Source of the DNA: an uncultured Christensenellaceae bacterium
GTDB taxonomy: Bacteria; Bacillota; Clostridia; Christensenellales; CAG-314
Assembly (NCBI GenBank): GCA_910586905.1
Contig: CAJUIV010000025.1
Coordinates: forward strand, 1 to 20,258
Direction: 5' to 3'
Length of the DNA stretch: 20,258 nucleotides
The position numbers and the translations under genes were made by a program. Position 1 is the stretch's first letter, and each line of letters opens with the position of its first letter. This document shows, piece by piece, positions 1-9,141 of the stretch. The notes under the pieces are model-generated. The model did no database searches, was not told the origin of the DNA, and saw nothing but the letters and a program-made list of their open reading frames with translations.

Positions 1-157
1 AAGAAATTTTTAAAAAAGTTAAGAAATTTTCTGAAAAATGCTTGACAAACATCATTTGTTTACGTTGAGTTTACTTTTCAAAGTTAAAATAGTCGCGATA
101 ATGTGAAATACGCTCTTTAAGGGCAAAAACGTTAAATCTATTAGAAAGGCGCTATAA

Positions 158-3100
158 ATGCAAAAAGTTAAAGTCGTATGTTTGATACTCGCTACGGTAT
201 TGGCTTCCGTAGGTACGGTGGCGGTCGTTCAGAATATGGGCGATTCCGCCGCTCCGCCGGTAATACCGCAGGATTCGGTAAATACTACCTTGGAAAAACC
301 TTCCGAAGGCAGTCCTTCGTCGTACGACGCAAAGCAGAATTTGTTTATAGCGGCAGGAGAGTTGCAGCGCAGCGGAGGATTTGTAGGAGAATCGTACGGG
401 AGTACTACGTCCGCCGGTATTACTCAGGAAGTTTTAAACAAGCGTACCGTCGTGGGCGGCAACGTTTTCAAACAAATGTCGACTTGCAGCAGCTTGGTTA
501 AAAACGCTTATCAAGTTTATCTGTACGGAGACAGTTATCTTTATCGTAAAGCCAATAAAATCAAAGACATAAACGCTATAGAATGGGATTCGACCGCGCA
601 AAATTTCGGAAAGGAAGGTTTTTTAAATAAATTCGGACATCGTTCGGATTCTCTTTCCGGTTACATACTTAACGAAGAAACCGTAACGAGCGGTGAATTC
701 GTTAAAGAAGAGAACGGTCTGTTTACTTATCGTTATTCTTTGGACATAGAAAAAGCTCCTGCATATATGCTGTACGAAATGCGCGCGAATTCCAATATGG
801 ACGGTTATTCGACTTTCGTACGCGCCGATATAATCGTTACTATGGATTCCGACTGGCAGGTAAAAACGCTTACGACCGATTGCGAATACAAAGTACCTTT
901 ATTCGGCGGAATCAAATGTAAGGAAGATATCACCGAAACTTTTACTCAAATAGGGTATAACGACGATTTGCCGGAGAAAGAGTTTTTTGAACAATTTTTC
1001 AATGCGCAAATCAAAAATCCGGTAGACGCGCAGCCCGACGCTTTAAGCGTCTTGATGAAAATTTTTGAACCTTATATATCCGGCGACAAACTAAATCTTT
1101 CCTTAGTTGCGTCATACGGTGAAAAAATTCTCGTTGACGGACTTATATCTGCAAAAATCGATATCGAAAACGTTGAAAATATAGCTTTAGACGTAAAACT
1201 CGGCAGCGATTTATACTTAAATTACAATGCCGGTAAACTTTACGTAAGCTATCAGGAATTTAAAGGCAGTACTACCGTCGACGGAATAATGTCTTTGCTG
1301 GGCGGATTTTTACCTCAAGCTTCGGCTGAGTGCGGACAAAACGATTCCGATTTCGTAACGGAACTTATATCGAAATTCAGTTTTAAAATCGAAAACGACC
1401 TATGCACGGTAAATCTGCCTGTGGAACTGGACGGCGCGGTTTTAAACGTGAATATCTACGCTAACGTAAAAGAAGGCGGGTACGAATTTACAAGCGCCGA
1501 AGCAACGTTCGGCGACGTTAAAGTAGAGTTAAAACCCGTTGCCGCTTGGAACGCGCCCGAAATATCCGGGGACTATCCCGAAATTTTAGGATTGCTCGAT
1601 TTGGTAAAGGACGGAGCAATATGCGCCAACGTAAACGTAGCGGGTTTGGCGATAGACGTTCAATTCGATTTGGCGTCAAAATCTCTGTACGCCATGTGCG
1701 GGGACATGTCGGTAGTTTTGCGTGATAACGTCGCGTATTTGACTTACGGCGAAGTTAAACTCAAACTTGATTTGGACGATGCGGAACAGCTTATTACTTT
1801 GATAAGCTTATTTGCCGACGGCGGTTTTTCGTTTGATTTGCCCGATTTGTCTGTAGATTACGTTTTGGAAATACTGTCTGACGTAAAAGCGGTAGCAACA
1901 GACTCCGGAGTACGTTTTGAAATTGGTTTCGGCGCTACGTCGGTTACGGTAGATTTGACGACGAATACAAACGGTTGGAATTTATCTAAAATTAACGTTG
2001 CCGTTAACGAAATTTCGGCAGAGATAGTTCCGATTGAAAAATTTGGAGAAATACCTCAAATCGAAGCCGGCGAATACGCCGACGTAACGGAAATAGTAAA
2101 CGAATTCGCAGCTCCGGTTCTGGCGTTAATTAAAGGTGAAAACTACGCGGCGGATTTCGATTTGTCGTTAAGATTAGATAATAAAAATTACAACGTAAAA
2201 GGCACTCTCGTTTTAGACGGCGCGGGTAACGTGCAGGTTGACGCTAAGGTGTTCGTTGGCGGCATTGCGGTAGTTAACGCAAATATCATCGTTGCCGACG
2301 GCACGGTATTCGCCGACGTTAACGGAGTAAAAGCGGCGTTTAAAATCGGCGATTCGGAAATAGATTTAACCGGAGCGGTTAACGCTTTAAAAGGCGCGGA
2401 CGAAAACATAGACGGTATTATCGACAGGATAACTTCGGTTGCCGCTAAACTTCAAAATTTGGATTTGTCTAATTTGGATTTCGCGGCTATTATAAAAGAA
2501 TTCGGTTACAGCGACGGAACGCTGAATATCGTTCTTAACGCGGAATCGTTAGGACTGGGCGATATAGGTTTGAAACTTGGCGTATCGTACGGCAATTTGC
2601 GCGCGGAAGTTTACGATTTGACTTTGGGCGGAGCAAGCGCAAACTTAGTTGCCACCGTTAAAACCAACTTGCAAAGCGTAGAGATACCGGATGTCTCCGA
2701 TTATGTTTTAAAACTCGCCGGCACGGCGTTCGGAGCGCGCTTTACGGTCGCCGCCGATTTCGTTTCTATGAACGTCGACGCTGAAATAGAATACTGCGGA
2801 GTAACCGTTTTGGCGAGATACTTCGACGGCAATATTTACGTTAAAGCCGGAGAAATAAAGCTGTCTTGTAAAGCCGAAGATTTGGGAACTCTTATTAACG
2901 AAATCCTGCCGTTATTAGGTAGTCAATCGACTTCTTCGTTACCTCTCGATTTAAGCGGCGTAAAGTTAGACGTTAAAAGTATTTTTGACGGTTTGACATT
3001 CGATTTGAATTCCGATAATCCTAACGTAAGTTTGATGTTCGGAAATATAGCGGTGGCGTTAAACTTCCATTCGGATTTCCGTTTTAACAATATAACCGTT

Positions 3101-6100
3101 AAAATTGCCGATAACGAAATCGTCGTCGAACAAACCGCTCAACAGACCGAACAACTTGATTTAACCGACGATTACGTCGATATGGCGTCTGTGGCGCGTC
3201 AGTTACTCGGTATTTACAATTCCTTTAAAAACGTTTTGCAGACCGGCTTAACTGCCGACGTCGAAACGGTAGCGGTTATAAACGGCAAATCGTACGTAGT
3301 TAACGCTGCGGCGCGTTATAACGGAGGTTTGCAGGTTACGGCTACTGTTGCGCTTGACGGCAAGATTCTTGTTAACGCCGAAATTTATTTGGTTGGAAAC
3401 ACGCTGTACGCCGACGTTAACGGTATTCGACTTGCAACGCAAACGTCCGCTCAATCCGGTTCTTTAAACGGAAATCAAGTAGATTTCTCAACGATAATAG
3501 GCGCGCTTAACCAAATTAAAGGCTACAACAACGTTTTGGACAGCGTAATAGACGTTATAACAGATTTTCCGTCCAAGCTTGAAAATATCGATTATTCCAA
3601 ACTCGTAAATTCATTCTCTTGCGTAAACGGAGAATTACGCTTGGGCATAAACGGTAGTTTGCTTGGACTCAGCGATTTTGTCGTTTCGCTTAACGGCGGC
3701 AGCGGCGTAATGTTAGATATTCAAAATCTGTCTGTCGGCGGCGTGAATATCGATTCTCTATCGATGAACGCACAACCTTCTTGCGCCAAAGTTGACGCTC
3801 CGGCTGAAGAGTACGTTACGGAATTGCAGCTTGGCGTTATGGGAATTACCGTAAACGTCAAACTCGATTTGCTAAATCAAACGGTAGAAGCGAACTCAGT
3901 TCTATTGGGTACTAAACTTAACGCTCTATATAAACAAGGCAGAGTTTACGTAACTTACGGCAACGTTAACGCTGTGCTAGACGTAGCCGATATCGGTAAT
4001 CTTATTTCGGTCGTAAGTAAATTTGTAAAATTCGATTTCCCGTTCGACTTCAGCAATGTGGATTTGGGTAAAGTTTTAAACAGCGCTGCGGTTGTAAACG
4101 TTCAGAACGGATATTCGTTAAAATTACAAATAGAAGAAATGGCCGTTACAGTGAGTTTCGACGATAACGCCAAACTTATCGGCGCCAATGCGGTCTTGGG
4201 AGATTGGGATATACGCGTCGGACTTACAAGCGGTATATATTACGATTCGATAGATACGACGGGCAGTTTTGTAAATATTGCAGACTTGTTAGACGCTTTC
4301 GAACAACAAATAACCGATTTGCTTAACGCCGAAGGTTATGCTTTGGACCTTAAAGGAGAGTTTGATTTCGGAGGTTACGTATACGGCGTTCAAGCCGAAG
4401 TCGTGTACCACGGGGGTTTGTACGTTAACGCAAATCTTACGTTTAACAAACGGCAAGCGATTAACGCGGAAATTTGGTTGGTAAACGACACGTTATACTT
4501 GTCCGCAGGACAGTTAAAATTTGCCGTTAACGTAGCGAACGGTAATTCTTCCTCAGCCGAAAAGAAAAACGTCTTGGATGCGCTAAACGGACTTAAAGGT
4601 TATAACTCTCACGTTGACGCTTTGTTGAGTCTGGTTATAGATATTGTAGATAAATTCCAAAATAACAGTATCGATTACGTTGCGCTTGTCGGCGGTTTAA
4701 CGTTTGAGGACGCGATATTGCGCGTGAACGTAAACGGTTCGCAGCTTGGGTTGAGCGACTTTGATTTGCAAGTCCGCAGCGACGGTACGCTTACGGTTGC
4801 GCTGCAAGGTTTAGCTTATCAGAATATGAGAGCCGGTTTAACTGCGTCGGCTTCTCCGAGCAACACGGCGGTTGACGAACCTCAAGGCGACTTCACTACG
4901 AATTTGTCAATTAAAATCGACGATAAAAATACTGTTTATGCCAACTTGGATATTCTAAACGGCGTATACAACTTAAAACTCGGCGAGTTGAACGTAACGT
5001 ATTGTAATAACGTAGTAAAAATCAATTACGAAAATATTTACGTTACGGGCGACGTCGCTCAAATACTGGATATGATAAAACGTATCGACGACCTTGTTAA
5101 CGAGTTTAGCGGAGCGGATAAGAAAGACGGTAACGGCGGTTTGGATATCGTTTCTATGATCGGTAACGTCGATTTGAAGCAAATAGTTCGTTCTGTTTCG
5201 ATTTTCGACTCGTCTGACGGAACGGTAACGCTCAATCTCAAAGCGTTCGGTATGACCGTGTCGGTTAAGCTTGCAAACGGAGAATTGACGTCGGTAACTA
5301 TTCCCGTCGAACAACTAAACAAAACTTTGGAAATCAAACCGACCGAAAAGCAAAGTTATTTCGAGTTCCCGTCTGAGAACGACGTGGCGTACGTATCTAT
5401 AGAACAAATATTCAACGATTATTTCCCGACTATCGAACAACTGGTGCATACTAATTGTTGGCAGTTCGTATTCAATAACGATGCGGTTATATCCGTTGGT
5501 CAGACAATGTACAAACTTACAGCCGGTTCGTATTTCGAATTTTACTACAACAAAACTCAATCGCAAGATTTTAAATTGCGCGCGGGAATAACGTTGCAGA
5601 AATTTGAAAACAACGTTTGGAAAGAGTTTATTTCTGTGGACGTTGCTTATATCGACGGAGAAATATTTGTAACTTACAACGAAAAACTGAAAATAACGCT
5701 TTCGACGGCATCTATAAAAGAGTGCGCCGGTTTACTCCCCGAACTGGAGCGAGTTATACCACAAATAAAGACGCTAATCGACAATATGAAGGCTGCGTTG
5801 AACGAAGCTCAAAATAATGCGGCGGAAATTGATTTCTCTACGATTTTAAGGGACATTTCCTATAACGACGGCGTATTCCGGTTTGTAATAAACGGTAAAG
5901 TGTTCTTAAGCGGTCTTGGAGACGTTGCTTTAACAGTCAGTAAAAGCGGCGATGCGATTTCTCTTGACGAACTTACTTTAAGCTACGGTAACGTCAGCGT
6001 TAACGTGAACGGTTTTGCAGTCTCTCCGTCTGCTAAATCAGTGAATAACGGCGTTACCGAATACGAATGCGTAAATCATATATTGAGCTACGATAAAACG

Positions 6101-7003
6101 AATCATATCGATTTGAATAGTATTTACGAGTTGCTTTCCGCGTTTATCAAAACTGCGGACAAGAAAACGATTGACCCGGCAACGGGCAAGGAACTGCGGT
6201 CGTTTAACTTAAGCGGAAGCGCCGTTGTGGACGCAAAGATTAAAAAAGTAAATTTGGGTTTGTTTGCTCAGGTTGACATAAACGAAGACGGCAAGAGTTT
6301 TGTAACGGTAAAAATTTCAAGAGACAAAATAGGCAGCGCCGTTGATTTGGCTAATATGGCTTTTGACGACCGCGGCGGCGACAGTTATCTGTATTTTGAC
6401 GGCGTAAACGAAACGGTTACGATTATACGTAATTCCTATATCAAAAAGACTGTCTATTGGGAAGAAGAGGAAACGTATTATTATTGTACGAAGCACAACG
6501 TCGAAACTTGGAGTAAAGATTATTGCCAAAGATGCGTTATAACAAGCAAGTACATAGAAGCTCGTACGCGTATCGTACAAAAGTCCGATAACGGAGTGTA
6601 TATGGACGAACGCAACTACGTCGCGGAGAATTTAACCACGAGGCAATTTGCGGAAAATTTGATGGACTACATTTTGGAAATGGTCAATTTCTCCGGTATG
6701 ATAAAAGACCAAATTACCAAGCCGCAGGAAAATACCAACGAATACGGTTTAGAGGATATTGTCAAGGCGTATTCTTACGACGAAAACGGCAGTGCGTTTA
6801 AAGCGACTGCGGATTTGTCGCCGATAAGCAGCGCGCTGGGTACTCTTAATATAAGTATTCTGCACGACCAAGATTTCAACTTGACGAAATTGAGCGGAGA
6901 TATCGGTTTGGTGTCAATTATGAATGCCAGCGTTAATATCGATCTGTTAACCCCCGTTTACGGCGACGCTACAAGATACGTAACGCAAACAATTTATTGG
7001 TAA
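158..7003 (+). CDS. Giant exported repeat protein, function unknown
   Basis: This 2281-residue protein begins with a signal peptide-like N-terminus (MQKVKVVCLILATVLASVG), so it is probably secreted or surface exposed. A GAAAGG ribosome binding site lies about 8 bases before the ATG. After an N-terminal domain (to about residue 290) the body is a series of about five related beta-rich units of roughly 365 residues, starting near residues 309, 664, 1027, 1394 and 1766. Each contains a strand signature such as 'LYADVNG', 'VFADVNG', 'LYLSAGQ' or 'IFVTYNE', then a helical stretch, then a 'LGL.D' strand. Near residue 2110 there is a Cys/His motif, C-x2-H-x9-C-x2-C. I see no LPXTG motif, no C-terminal membrane helix and no catalytic motif. 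The gene is alone between its leader and a strong terminator, and its long intact frame shows that the sequence is good here. Possible roles are surface layer, adhesion or lipid/polymer binding, but none is shown by the sequence. Confidence 0.96.
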   Translation: MQKVKVVCLILATVLASVGTVAVVQNMGDSAAPPVIPQDSVNTTLEKPSEGSPSSYDAKQNLFIAAGELQRSGGFVGESYGSTTSAGITQEVLNKRTVVGGNVFKQMSTCSSLVKNAYQVYLYGDSYLYRKANKIKDINAIEWDSTAQNFGKEGFLNKFGHRSDSLSGYILNEETVTSGEFVKEENGLFTYRYSLDIEKAPAYMLYEMRANSNMDGYSTFVRADIIVTMDSDWQVKTLTTDCEYKVPLFGGIKCKEDITETFTQIGYNDDLPEKEFFEQFFNAQIKNPVDAQPDALSVLMKIFEPYISGDKLNLSLVASYGEKILVDGLISAKIDIENVENIALDVKLGSDLYLNYNAGKLYVSYQEFKGSTTVDGIMSLLGGFLPQASAECGQNDSDFVTELISKFSFKIENDLCTVNLPVELDGAVLNVNIYANVKEGGYEFTSAEATFGDVKVELKPVAAWNAPEISGDYPEILGLLDLVKDGAICANVNVAGLAIDVQFDLASKSLYAMCGDMSVVLRDNVAYLTYGEVKLKLDLDDAEQLITLISLFADGGFSFDLPDLSVDYVLEILSDVKAVATDSGVRFEIGFGATSVTVDLTTNTNGWNLSKINVAVNEISAEIVPIEKFGEIPQIEAGEYADVTEIVNEFAAPVLALIKGENYAADFDLSLRLDNKNYNVKGTLVLDGAGNVQVDAKVFVGGIAVVNANIIVADGTVFADVNGVKAAFKIGDSEIDLTGAVNALKGADENIDGIIDRITSVAAKLQNLDLSNLDFAAIIKEFGYSDGTLNIVLNAESLGLGDIGLKLGVSYGNLRAEVYDLTLGGASANLVATVKTNLQSVEIPDVSDYVLKLAGTAFGARFTVAADFVSMNVDAEIEYCGVTVLARYFDGNIYVKAGEIKLSCKAEDLGTLINEILPLLGSQSTSSLPLDLSGVKLDVKSIFDGLTFDLNSDNPNVSLMFGNIAVALNFHSDFRFNNITVKIADNEIVVEQTAQQTEQLDLTDDYVDMASVARQLLGIYNSFKNVLQTGLTADVETVAVINGKSYVVNAAARYNGGLQVTATVALDGKILVNAEIYLVGNTLYADVNGIRLATQTSAQSGSLNGNQVDFSTIIGALNQIKGYNNVLDSVIDVITDFPSKLENIDYSKLVNSFSCVNGELRLGINGSLLGLSDFVVSLNGGSGVMLDIQNLSVGGVNIDSLSMNAQPSCAKVDAPAEEYVTELQLGVMGITVNVKLDLLNQTVEANSVLLGTKLNALYKQGRVYVTYGNVNAVLDVADIGNLISVVSKFVKFDFPFDFSNVDLGKVLNSAAVVNVQNGYSLKLQIEEMAVTVSFDDNAKLIGANAVLGDWDIRVGLTSGIYYDSIDTTGSFVNIADLLDAFEQQITDLLNAEGYALDLKGEFDFGGYVYGVQAEVVYHGGLYVNANLTFNKRQAINAEIWLVNDTLYLSAGQLKFAVNVANGNSSSAEKKNVLDALNGLKGYNSHVDALLSLVIDIVDKFQNNSIDYVALVGGLTFEDAILRVNVNGSQLGLSDFDLQVRSDGTLTVALQGLAYQNMRAGLTASASPSNTAVDEPQGDFTTNLSIKIDDKNTVYANLDILNGVYNLKLGELNVTYCNNVVKINYENIYVTGDVAQILDMIKRIDDLVNEFSGADKKDGNGGLDIVSMIGNVDLKQIVRSVSIFDSSDGTVTLNLKAFGMTVSVKLANGELTSVTIPVEQLNKTLEIKPTEKQSYFEFPSENDVAYVSIEQIFNDYFPTIEQLVHTNCWQFVFNNDAVISVGQTMYKLTAGSYFEFYYNKTQSQDFKLRAGITLQKFENNVWKEFISVDVAYIDGEIFVTYNEKLKITLSTASIKECAGLLPELERVIPQIKTLIDNMKAALNEAQNNAAEIDFSTILRDISYNDGVFRFVINGKVFLSGLGDVALTVSKSGDAISLDELTLSYGNVSVNVNGFAVSPSAKSVNNGVTEYECVNHILSYDKTNHIDLNSIYELLSAFIKTADKKTIDPATGKELRSFNLSGSAVVDAKIKKVNLGLFAQVDINEDGKSFVTVKISRDKIGSAVDLANMAFDDRGGDSYLYFDGVNETVTIIRNSYIKKTVYWEEEETYYYCTKHNVETWSKDYCQRCVITSKYIEARTRIVQKSDNGVYMDERNYVAENLTTRQFAENLMDYILEMVNFSGMIKDQITKPQENTNEYGLEDIVKAYSYDENGSAFKATADLSPISSALGTLNISILHDQDFNLTKLSGDIGLVSIMNASVNIDLLTPVYGDATRYVTQTIYW

Positions 7004-7011
7004 AATATTTC

Positions 7012-7045
7012 AAAGCGCTTTGCGGATATTTCGCAAAGCGCTTTT
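7012..7045 (+). terminator. Intrinsic terminator of the giant protein gene
   Basis: A perfect 13-bp stem (AAAGCGCTTTGCG with CGCAAAGCGCTTT, 7-base loop GATATTT) ends in TTTT, 8 bases after the stop codon of the giant protein gene. This is a classic rho-independent terminator. Confidence 0.9.
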
Positions 7046-7052
7046 CGCTTGC

Positions 7053-7081
7053 AAACACAAAACCGTTGCCGTTTTGTGTTT
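7053..7081. terminator. Second hairpin, possible bidirectional terminator
   Basis: AAACACAAAAC and GTTTTGTGTTT form a perfect 11-bp stem around a 7-base loop, right after the first terminator. It has A-rich and T-rich flanks on either strand, so it may back up termination or insulate the downstream tRNA promoter. Confidence 0.5.
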
Positions 7082-7128
7082 AGGTTTAGACTGCTTAAAT
7101 AAAAGTTAAATCAATATGTCTAAAAAAC

Positions 7129-7157
7129 TTTACTTAAATTGCAACTTGTGATAAAAT
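7129..7157 (+). promoter_or_regulatory. Promoter of tRNA-Ser
   Basis: A -35 box TTTACT (7129-7134) and a -10 box TAAAAT (7152-7157) are separated by 17 bases, with TGA just before the -10 box giving an extended -10. They end about 38 bases before the mature tRNA, as expected for a tRNA transcript with a short 5' leader. Confidence 0.6.
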
Positions 7158-7194
7158 ACATAAGCAAACAGAATAGAACTTGCATACCGGATAT

Positions 7195-7285
7195 GGAGAA
7201 ATACCCAAGTGGCCGAAGGGGCGCCCCTGCTAAGGGTGTAGTACGTGTAAGCGTAGCGAGGGTTCAAATCCCTCTTTCTCCGCCA
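7195..7285 (+). tRNA. tRNA-Ser (anticodon GCU)
   Basis: The acceptor stem GGAGAAA (7195-7201) pairs with TTTCTCC (7275-7281), followed by the discriminator G and an encoded CCA. The anticodon arm CGCCC-CTGCTAA-GGGTG places GCT in the anticodon, so it reads AGC/AGU serine codons. A long variable arm (TACGTGTAAGCGTA) is typical of class II serine tRNAs, and the T-arm GAGGG-TTCAAAT-CCCTC is canonical. The tRNA is intact. An integrase gene converges on its 3' end, so this tRNA is very probably the integration target of the element to its right. Confidence 0.97.
7260..7285. other. Probable attL core in the tRNA 3' end
   Basis: Tyrosine integrases of tRNA-targeting elements usually recombine in the T-arm/acceptor 3' half, so that the left copy rebuilds the tRNA. 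Here the integrase stop lies about 105 bases past the tRNA 3' end. No second copy of this segment occurs in the window, so the right attachment site must lie beyond 20258. The exact core cannot be set from one end. Confidence 0.4.
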
Positions 7286-7338
7286 ATATGGTTAAAATGA
7301 CGGCTTTTAATTGAATATTTTGTCATTTTGCGGATTTT

Positions 7339-7363
7339 CCGCCCCGTTTTCGGGGCGGTTTTT
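7339..7363 (+). terminator. Intrinsic terminator after tRNA-Ser
   Basis: CCGCCCCG and CGGGGCGG form a perfect 8-bp GC-rich stem with a TTTT loop, followed by TTTTT. It terminates the tRNA transcript and sits between the tRNA and the 3' end of the convergent integrase gene. Confidence 0.85.
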
Positions 7364-7391
7364 CCTTGTTTTTAGCAGTTTAGCAAAAAAA

Positions 7392-8414
7392 TTATTCGTA
7401 ATAAGTGTCAAAATAAGTGTCAATTTTATCACTTTCTTTTACTTCAAATTCTTGTCTTACTTTCATATAAATATTGAGCGTTATCTGTGCGTCTGCGTGT
7501 CCCATCCACTTTTGGCACGTTTTCAGGTCTATTTTCCATTCTGCGCAACGCGTTCCGAACGTTACGCGCAAGCTGTGTGAAGTATACTTATCTTCCGGTA
7601 TTTCTGCTTTTTCGCAAATTCGTTTCCACAAGCCGTAAACTTGTTTGTCGTTTTTGTACCGCCATAAACCTAATTTTTTTATAGCGTCGGCAGTAACTTT
7701 GAACAATGGTATTACCCTGTTAGACGCGTCTGTTTTAGGCGTATCGAGTACGTTGTTCGTAAACGTTTTATTTACTGAAATCTTACTGTGTTCAAAGTCT
7801 ATATCTTCTTCCAGTAAAGCGCGCGCTTCGCCGATGCGCAAACCTTGATACAGCATTATTAAAAACAAAATGCCGCCTTTTTCGTTTTCCGCTGCTTTGA
7901 CAAATCTCTTTTCTTCGTCAATGCTCAGCGGTAAATGTTCTGCTTGCTTGTAATTTACCAATTCGACGTTATCACAAGGATTGCGCCGTACGTATTCGCA
8001 GCGGTACGCCTTTTTCAATGCTCCGTTAATTATTCCGTAAACTTTTTTGCGTTTGTTTCCGTACGGAATAGCTATTAGAAACTCTTGTATCATTAGGGTT
8101 GTTAAGTCTTTGAGCTTTATTGGATGCAGCGGTTTTAACGCTCGAATGTGCTCCAAAGTCTTTTTGTAAGTATTCTTCTTTTGTTTGGGCTTTTTGTAGG
8201 CTTCCGCCCACTTTGTCAGCCATTCGCCGAGAGTAAACTGTTTGTTAGCAGTTATGCCGTTGGCGCAGTCTTTTAATGCTTGTTTTAACTTTACCAAGCA
8301 ATCGTTTTGCGTTTTCCCGTAAACGCTGTGTTGCTTGCCTTCTTTGTCGTAATAGCGCGTCCAGTATCTGCCGTCGGCGCGCTTTTTTATAGTTTTTCCT
8401 TTATATTTTCTCAC
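7392..8414 (-). CDS. int: Tyrosine recombinase / phage integrase
   Basis: A 340-residue site-specific recombinase that would integrate and excise the element at tRNA-Ser. It has the layout of phage/ICE integrases: an N-terminal arm-binding region (KYKGKTIKKRADGRYW), a core-binding SAM-like domain (FTLGEWLTKWAEAY onward) and a C-terminal catalytic domain. Counted from the longer frame opening at 8537, the active-site set is complete: Arg234 (QGLRIGEA), Lys268 (TPKTD), His321-x2-Arg324 (HSLR), His347 (WMGHA) and Tyr357 (LNIYMKV). I chose the GTG at 8414 because AAAGGAGG precedes it by 5 bases. The longer frame opening at 8537 has no ribosome binding site and would overlap the small upstream ORF. 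It is probably co-transcribed with that ORF from the TTGAAA/TATAAT promoter at 8654-8682. Confidence 0.95.
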   Translation of the reverse strand: MRKYKGKTIKKRADGRYWTRYYDKEGKQHSVYGKTQNDCLVKLKQALKDCANGITANKQFTLGEWLTKWAEAYKKPKQKKNTYKKTLEHIRALKPLHPIKLKDLTTLMIQEFLIAIPYGNKRKKVYGIINGALKKAYRCEYVRRNPCDNVELVNYKQAEHLPLSIDEEKRFVKAAENEKGGILFLIMLYQGLRIGEARALLEEDIDFEHSKISVNKTFTNNVLDTPKTDASNRVIPLFKVTADAIKKLGLWRYKNDKQVYGLWKRICEKAEIPEDKYTSHSLRVTFGTRCAEWKIDLKTCQKWMGHADAQITLNIYMKVRQEFEVKESDKIDTYFDTYYE

Positions 8415-8482
8415 TTCGTCCTCCTTTGTTGTCAATAAGCCTGACACCTGTTTTGACACATTATGGGACGAATTTTCAGTTG

Positions 8483-8623
8483 CTACCGAACTGTCAGGAG
8501 CATTTTTTTTGGCTTTAATATATCGCCGATTATCCACGCTTCGATTTTAACAATTTCGTCGTGCTCGATAGTGTGCAGTTTTTTGATTAACGCCAATGTT
8601 TGCAAGTAGTCTTCAAGTTGCAT
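8483..8623 (-). CDS. Small protein upstream of integrase, unknown
   Basis: A 46-residue ORF (begins MQLEDYLQTLALIKKLHTIE, ends KPKKMLLTVR) with a good AAGGAG ribosome binding site 8 bases before its ATG. It is the first gene after the leftward promoter, ahead of integrase. Its N-terminal 35 residues look helical and acidic, and the tail is basic. The position is where small excisionase or integrase-regulating proteins often lie, but I see no recognisable motif, so function is unassigned. Confidence 0.6.
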   Translation of the reverse strand: MQLEDYLQTLALIKKLHTIEHDEIVKIEAWIIGDILKPKKMLLTVR

Positions 8624-8633
8624 AGTAGTATCT

Positions 8634-8651
8634 CCTTATTTTAAGATAAGG
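8634..8651. promoter_or_regulatory. Near-palindromic operator candidate at the int promoter
   Basis: CCTTATTTTAAGATAAGG is an 18-base near-perfect palindrome (one mismatched base pair) lying between the -10 box of the leftward int promoter and the ribosome binding site of the first gene. The position suits a repressor site or a 5' UTR hairpin controlling int. Confidence 0.45.
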
Positions 8652-8653
8652 AA

Positions 8654-8682
8654 ATTATACGGCAACCGTTAGGCGTTTTCAA
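8654..8682 (-). promoter_or_regulatory. Leftward promoter for the int operon
   Basis: On the minus strand, TTGAAA (8677-8682) and a perfect TATAAT (8654-8659) are separated by 17 bases. This is a near-consensus sigma-70/sigma-A promoter upstream of the small ORF and integrase. Its -35 box touches the edge of dispersed repeat copy A. Confidence 0.75.
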
Positions 8683-8784
8683 TAGTGGCGTCAGTAATTC
8701 GCATCACGCGCAAACGTACGGCAAAATCACAAATACAGTGATTTTTAAGAGAATCGTCCGGAAGCTGCGGAGAGAAAAATCACA
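8675..8784 (+). repeat. Dispersed structured repeat, copy A
   Basis: Copy A shares with copy C (16586-16696) an ordered set of blocks: a TTTTC..AATAG..CGTC lead-in, CGCATCA.CGCG, then ACGTACGGCAAAA.CAC, AAATA.AGTGATTTTTAAG, AGAATCGTCCGG, GCTGC and a final AAAAATCAC. The block AAAATCAC-AAATACA-GTGATTTT is a hairpin with an 8-bp stem followed by T. The last bases overlap the stop codon of the repressor gene, and the first lie at the -35 box of the int promoter. Confidence 0.8.
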
Positions 8785-9106
8785 CGGAAACATACGCTTG
8801 AACGATATGGAAAAGTTTGTTTTGTCCGTCGTGGTCGAGTTTCCGAAACATTGTTATCAAATCGTTTTCAATCTTCGTTAAGCCGTTTTCTAATTTTACA
8901 AGTCCAACTTCATTTTCTCTACCTACTAAATAATCTATTGAACACTCGAAAATGTTTGCTAATTTAGTTAACATATCAATATTCGGTTCAGTTCGTCCTT
9001 GTTCCCAAGACGCATAACAGTTTCTTGAAACTTTTAATATTGCGCAAATAAAATCTTGTGTAACACCTTTATCTCGCCTCAATCTTTTTAAGTTCTCTGT
9101 AATCAT
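8780..9106 (-). CDS. Xre-family (cI-like) transcriptional repressor
   Basis: A 108-residue protein with an N-terminal Xre/HTH_3 domain (residues about 3-60): MITENLKRLRRDKGVTQDFI, then a recognition helix region (VSRNCYASWEQGRTEP) and the closing CSIDYLVGRE signature. The C-terminal half is helical (ENGLTKIENDLITMFRKLD) and probably mediates dimerisation. There is no LexA-type peptidase domain, so induction by self-cleavage is unlikely. I chose the ATG at 9106, which follows GGGGGTGG by 8 bases; the upstream GTG in frame lies inside that binding site. It is divergent from the Cro-like gene across a 139-base switch region with operator-like repeats, so its job is most likely to hold the element in the integrated state and regulate itself. 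Confidence 0.92.
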   Translation of the reverse strand: MITENLKRLRRDKGVTQDFICAILKVSRNCYASWEQGRTEPNIDMLTKLANIFECSIDYLVGRENEVGLVKLENGLTKIENDLITMFRKLDHDGQNKLFHIVQAYVSV

Positions 9107-9141
9107 AATAATTACCACCCCCTACAATTTTTTATAATTTT

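Noticed and set aside
42..70. TTGACA as the -35 box of a promoter for the giant gene
   Set aside because: No acceptable -10 box lies 16-18 bases downstream; TAAAAT (85-90) and GATAAT (97-102) do not pair with a good -35 box. The promoter is left unassigned.
4973..5566. Minus-strand open frames inside the giant protein gene
   Set aside because: They are shadows of a strongly coding plus-strand frame, with no ribosome binding sites or recognisable domains.
8415..8537. Longer integrase start at 8537
   Set aside because: It lacks a ribosome binding site and overlaps the small ORF at 8483-8623; the GTG at 8414 follows AAAGGAGG at proper spacing.
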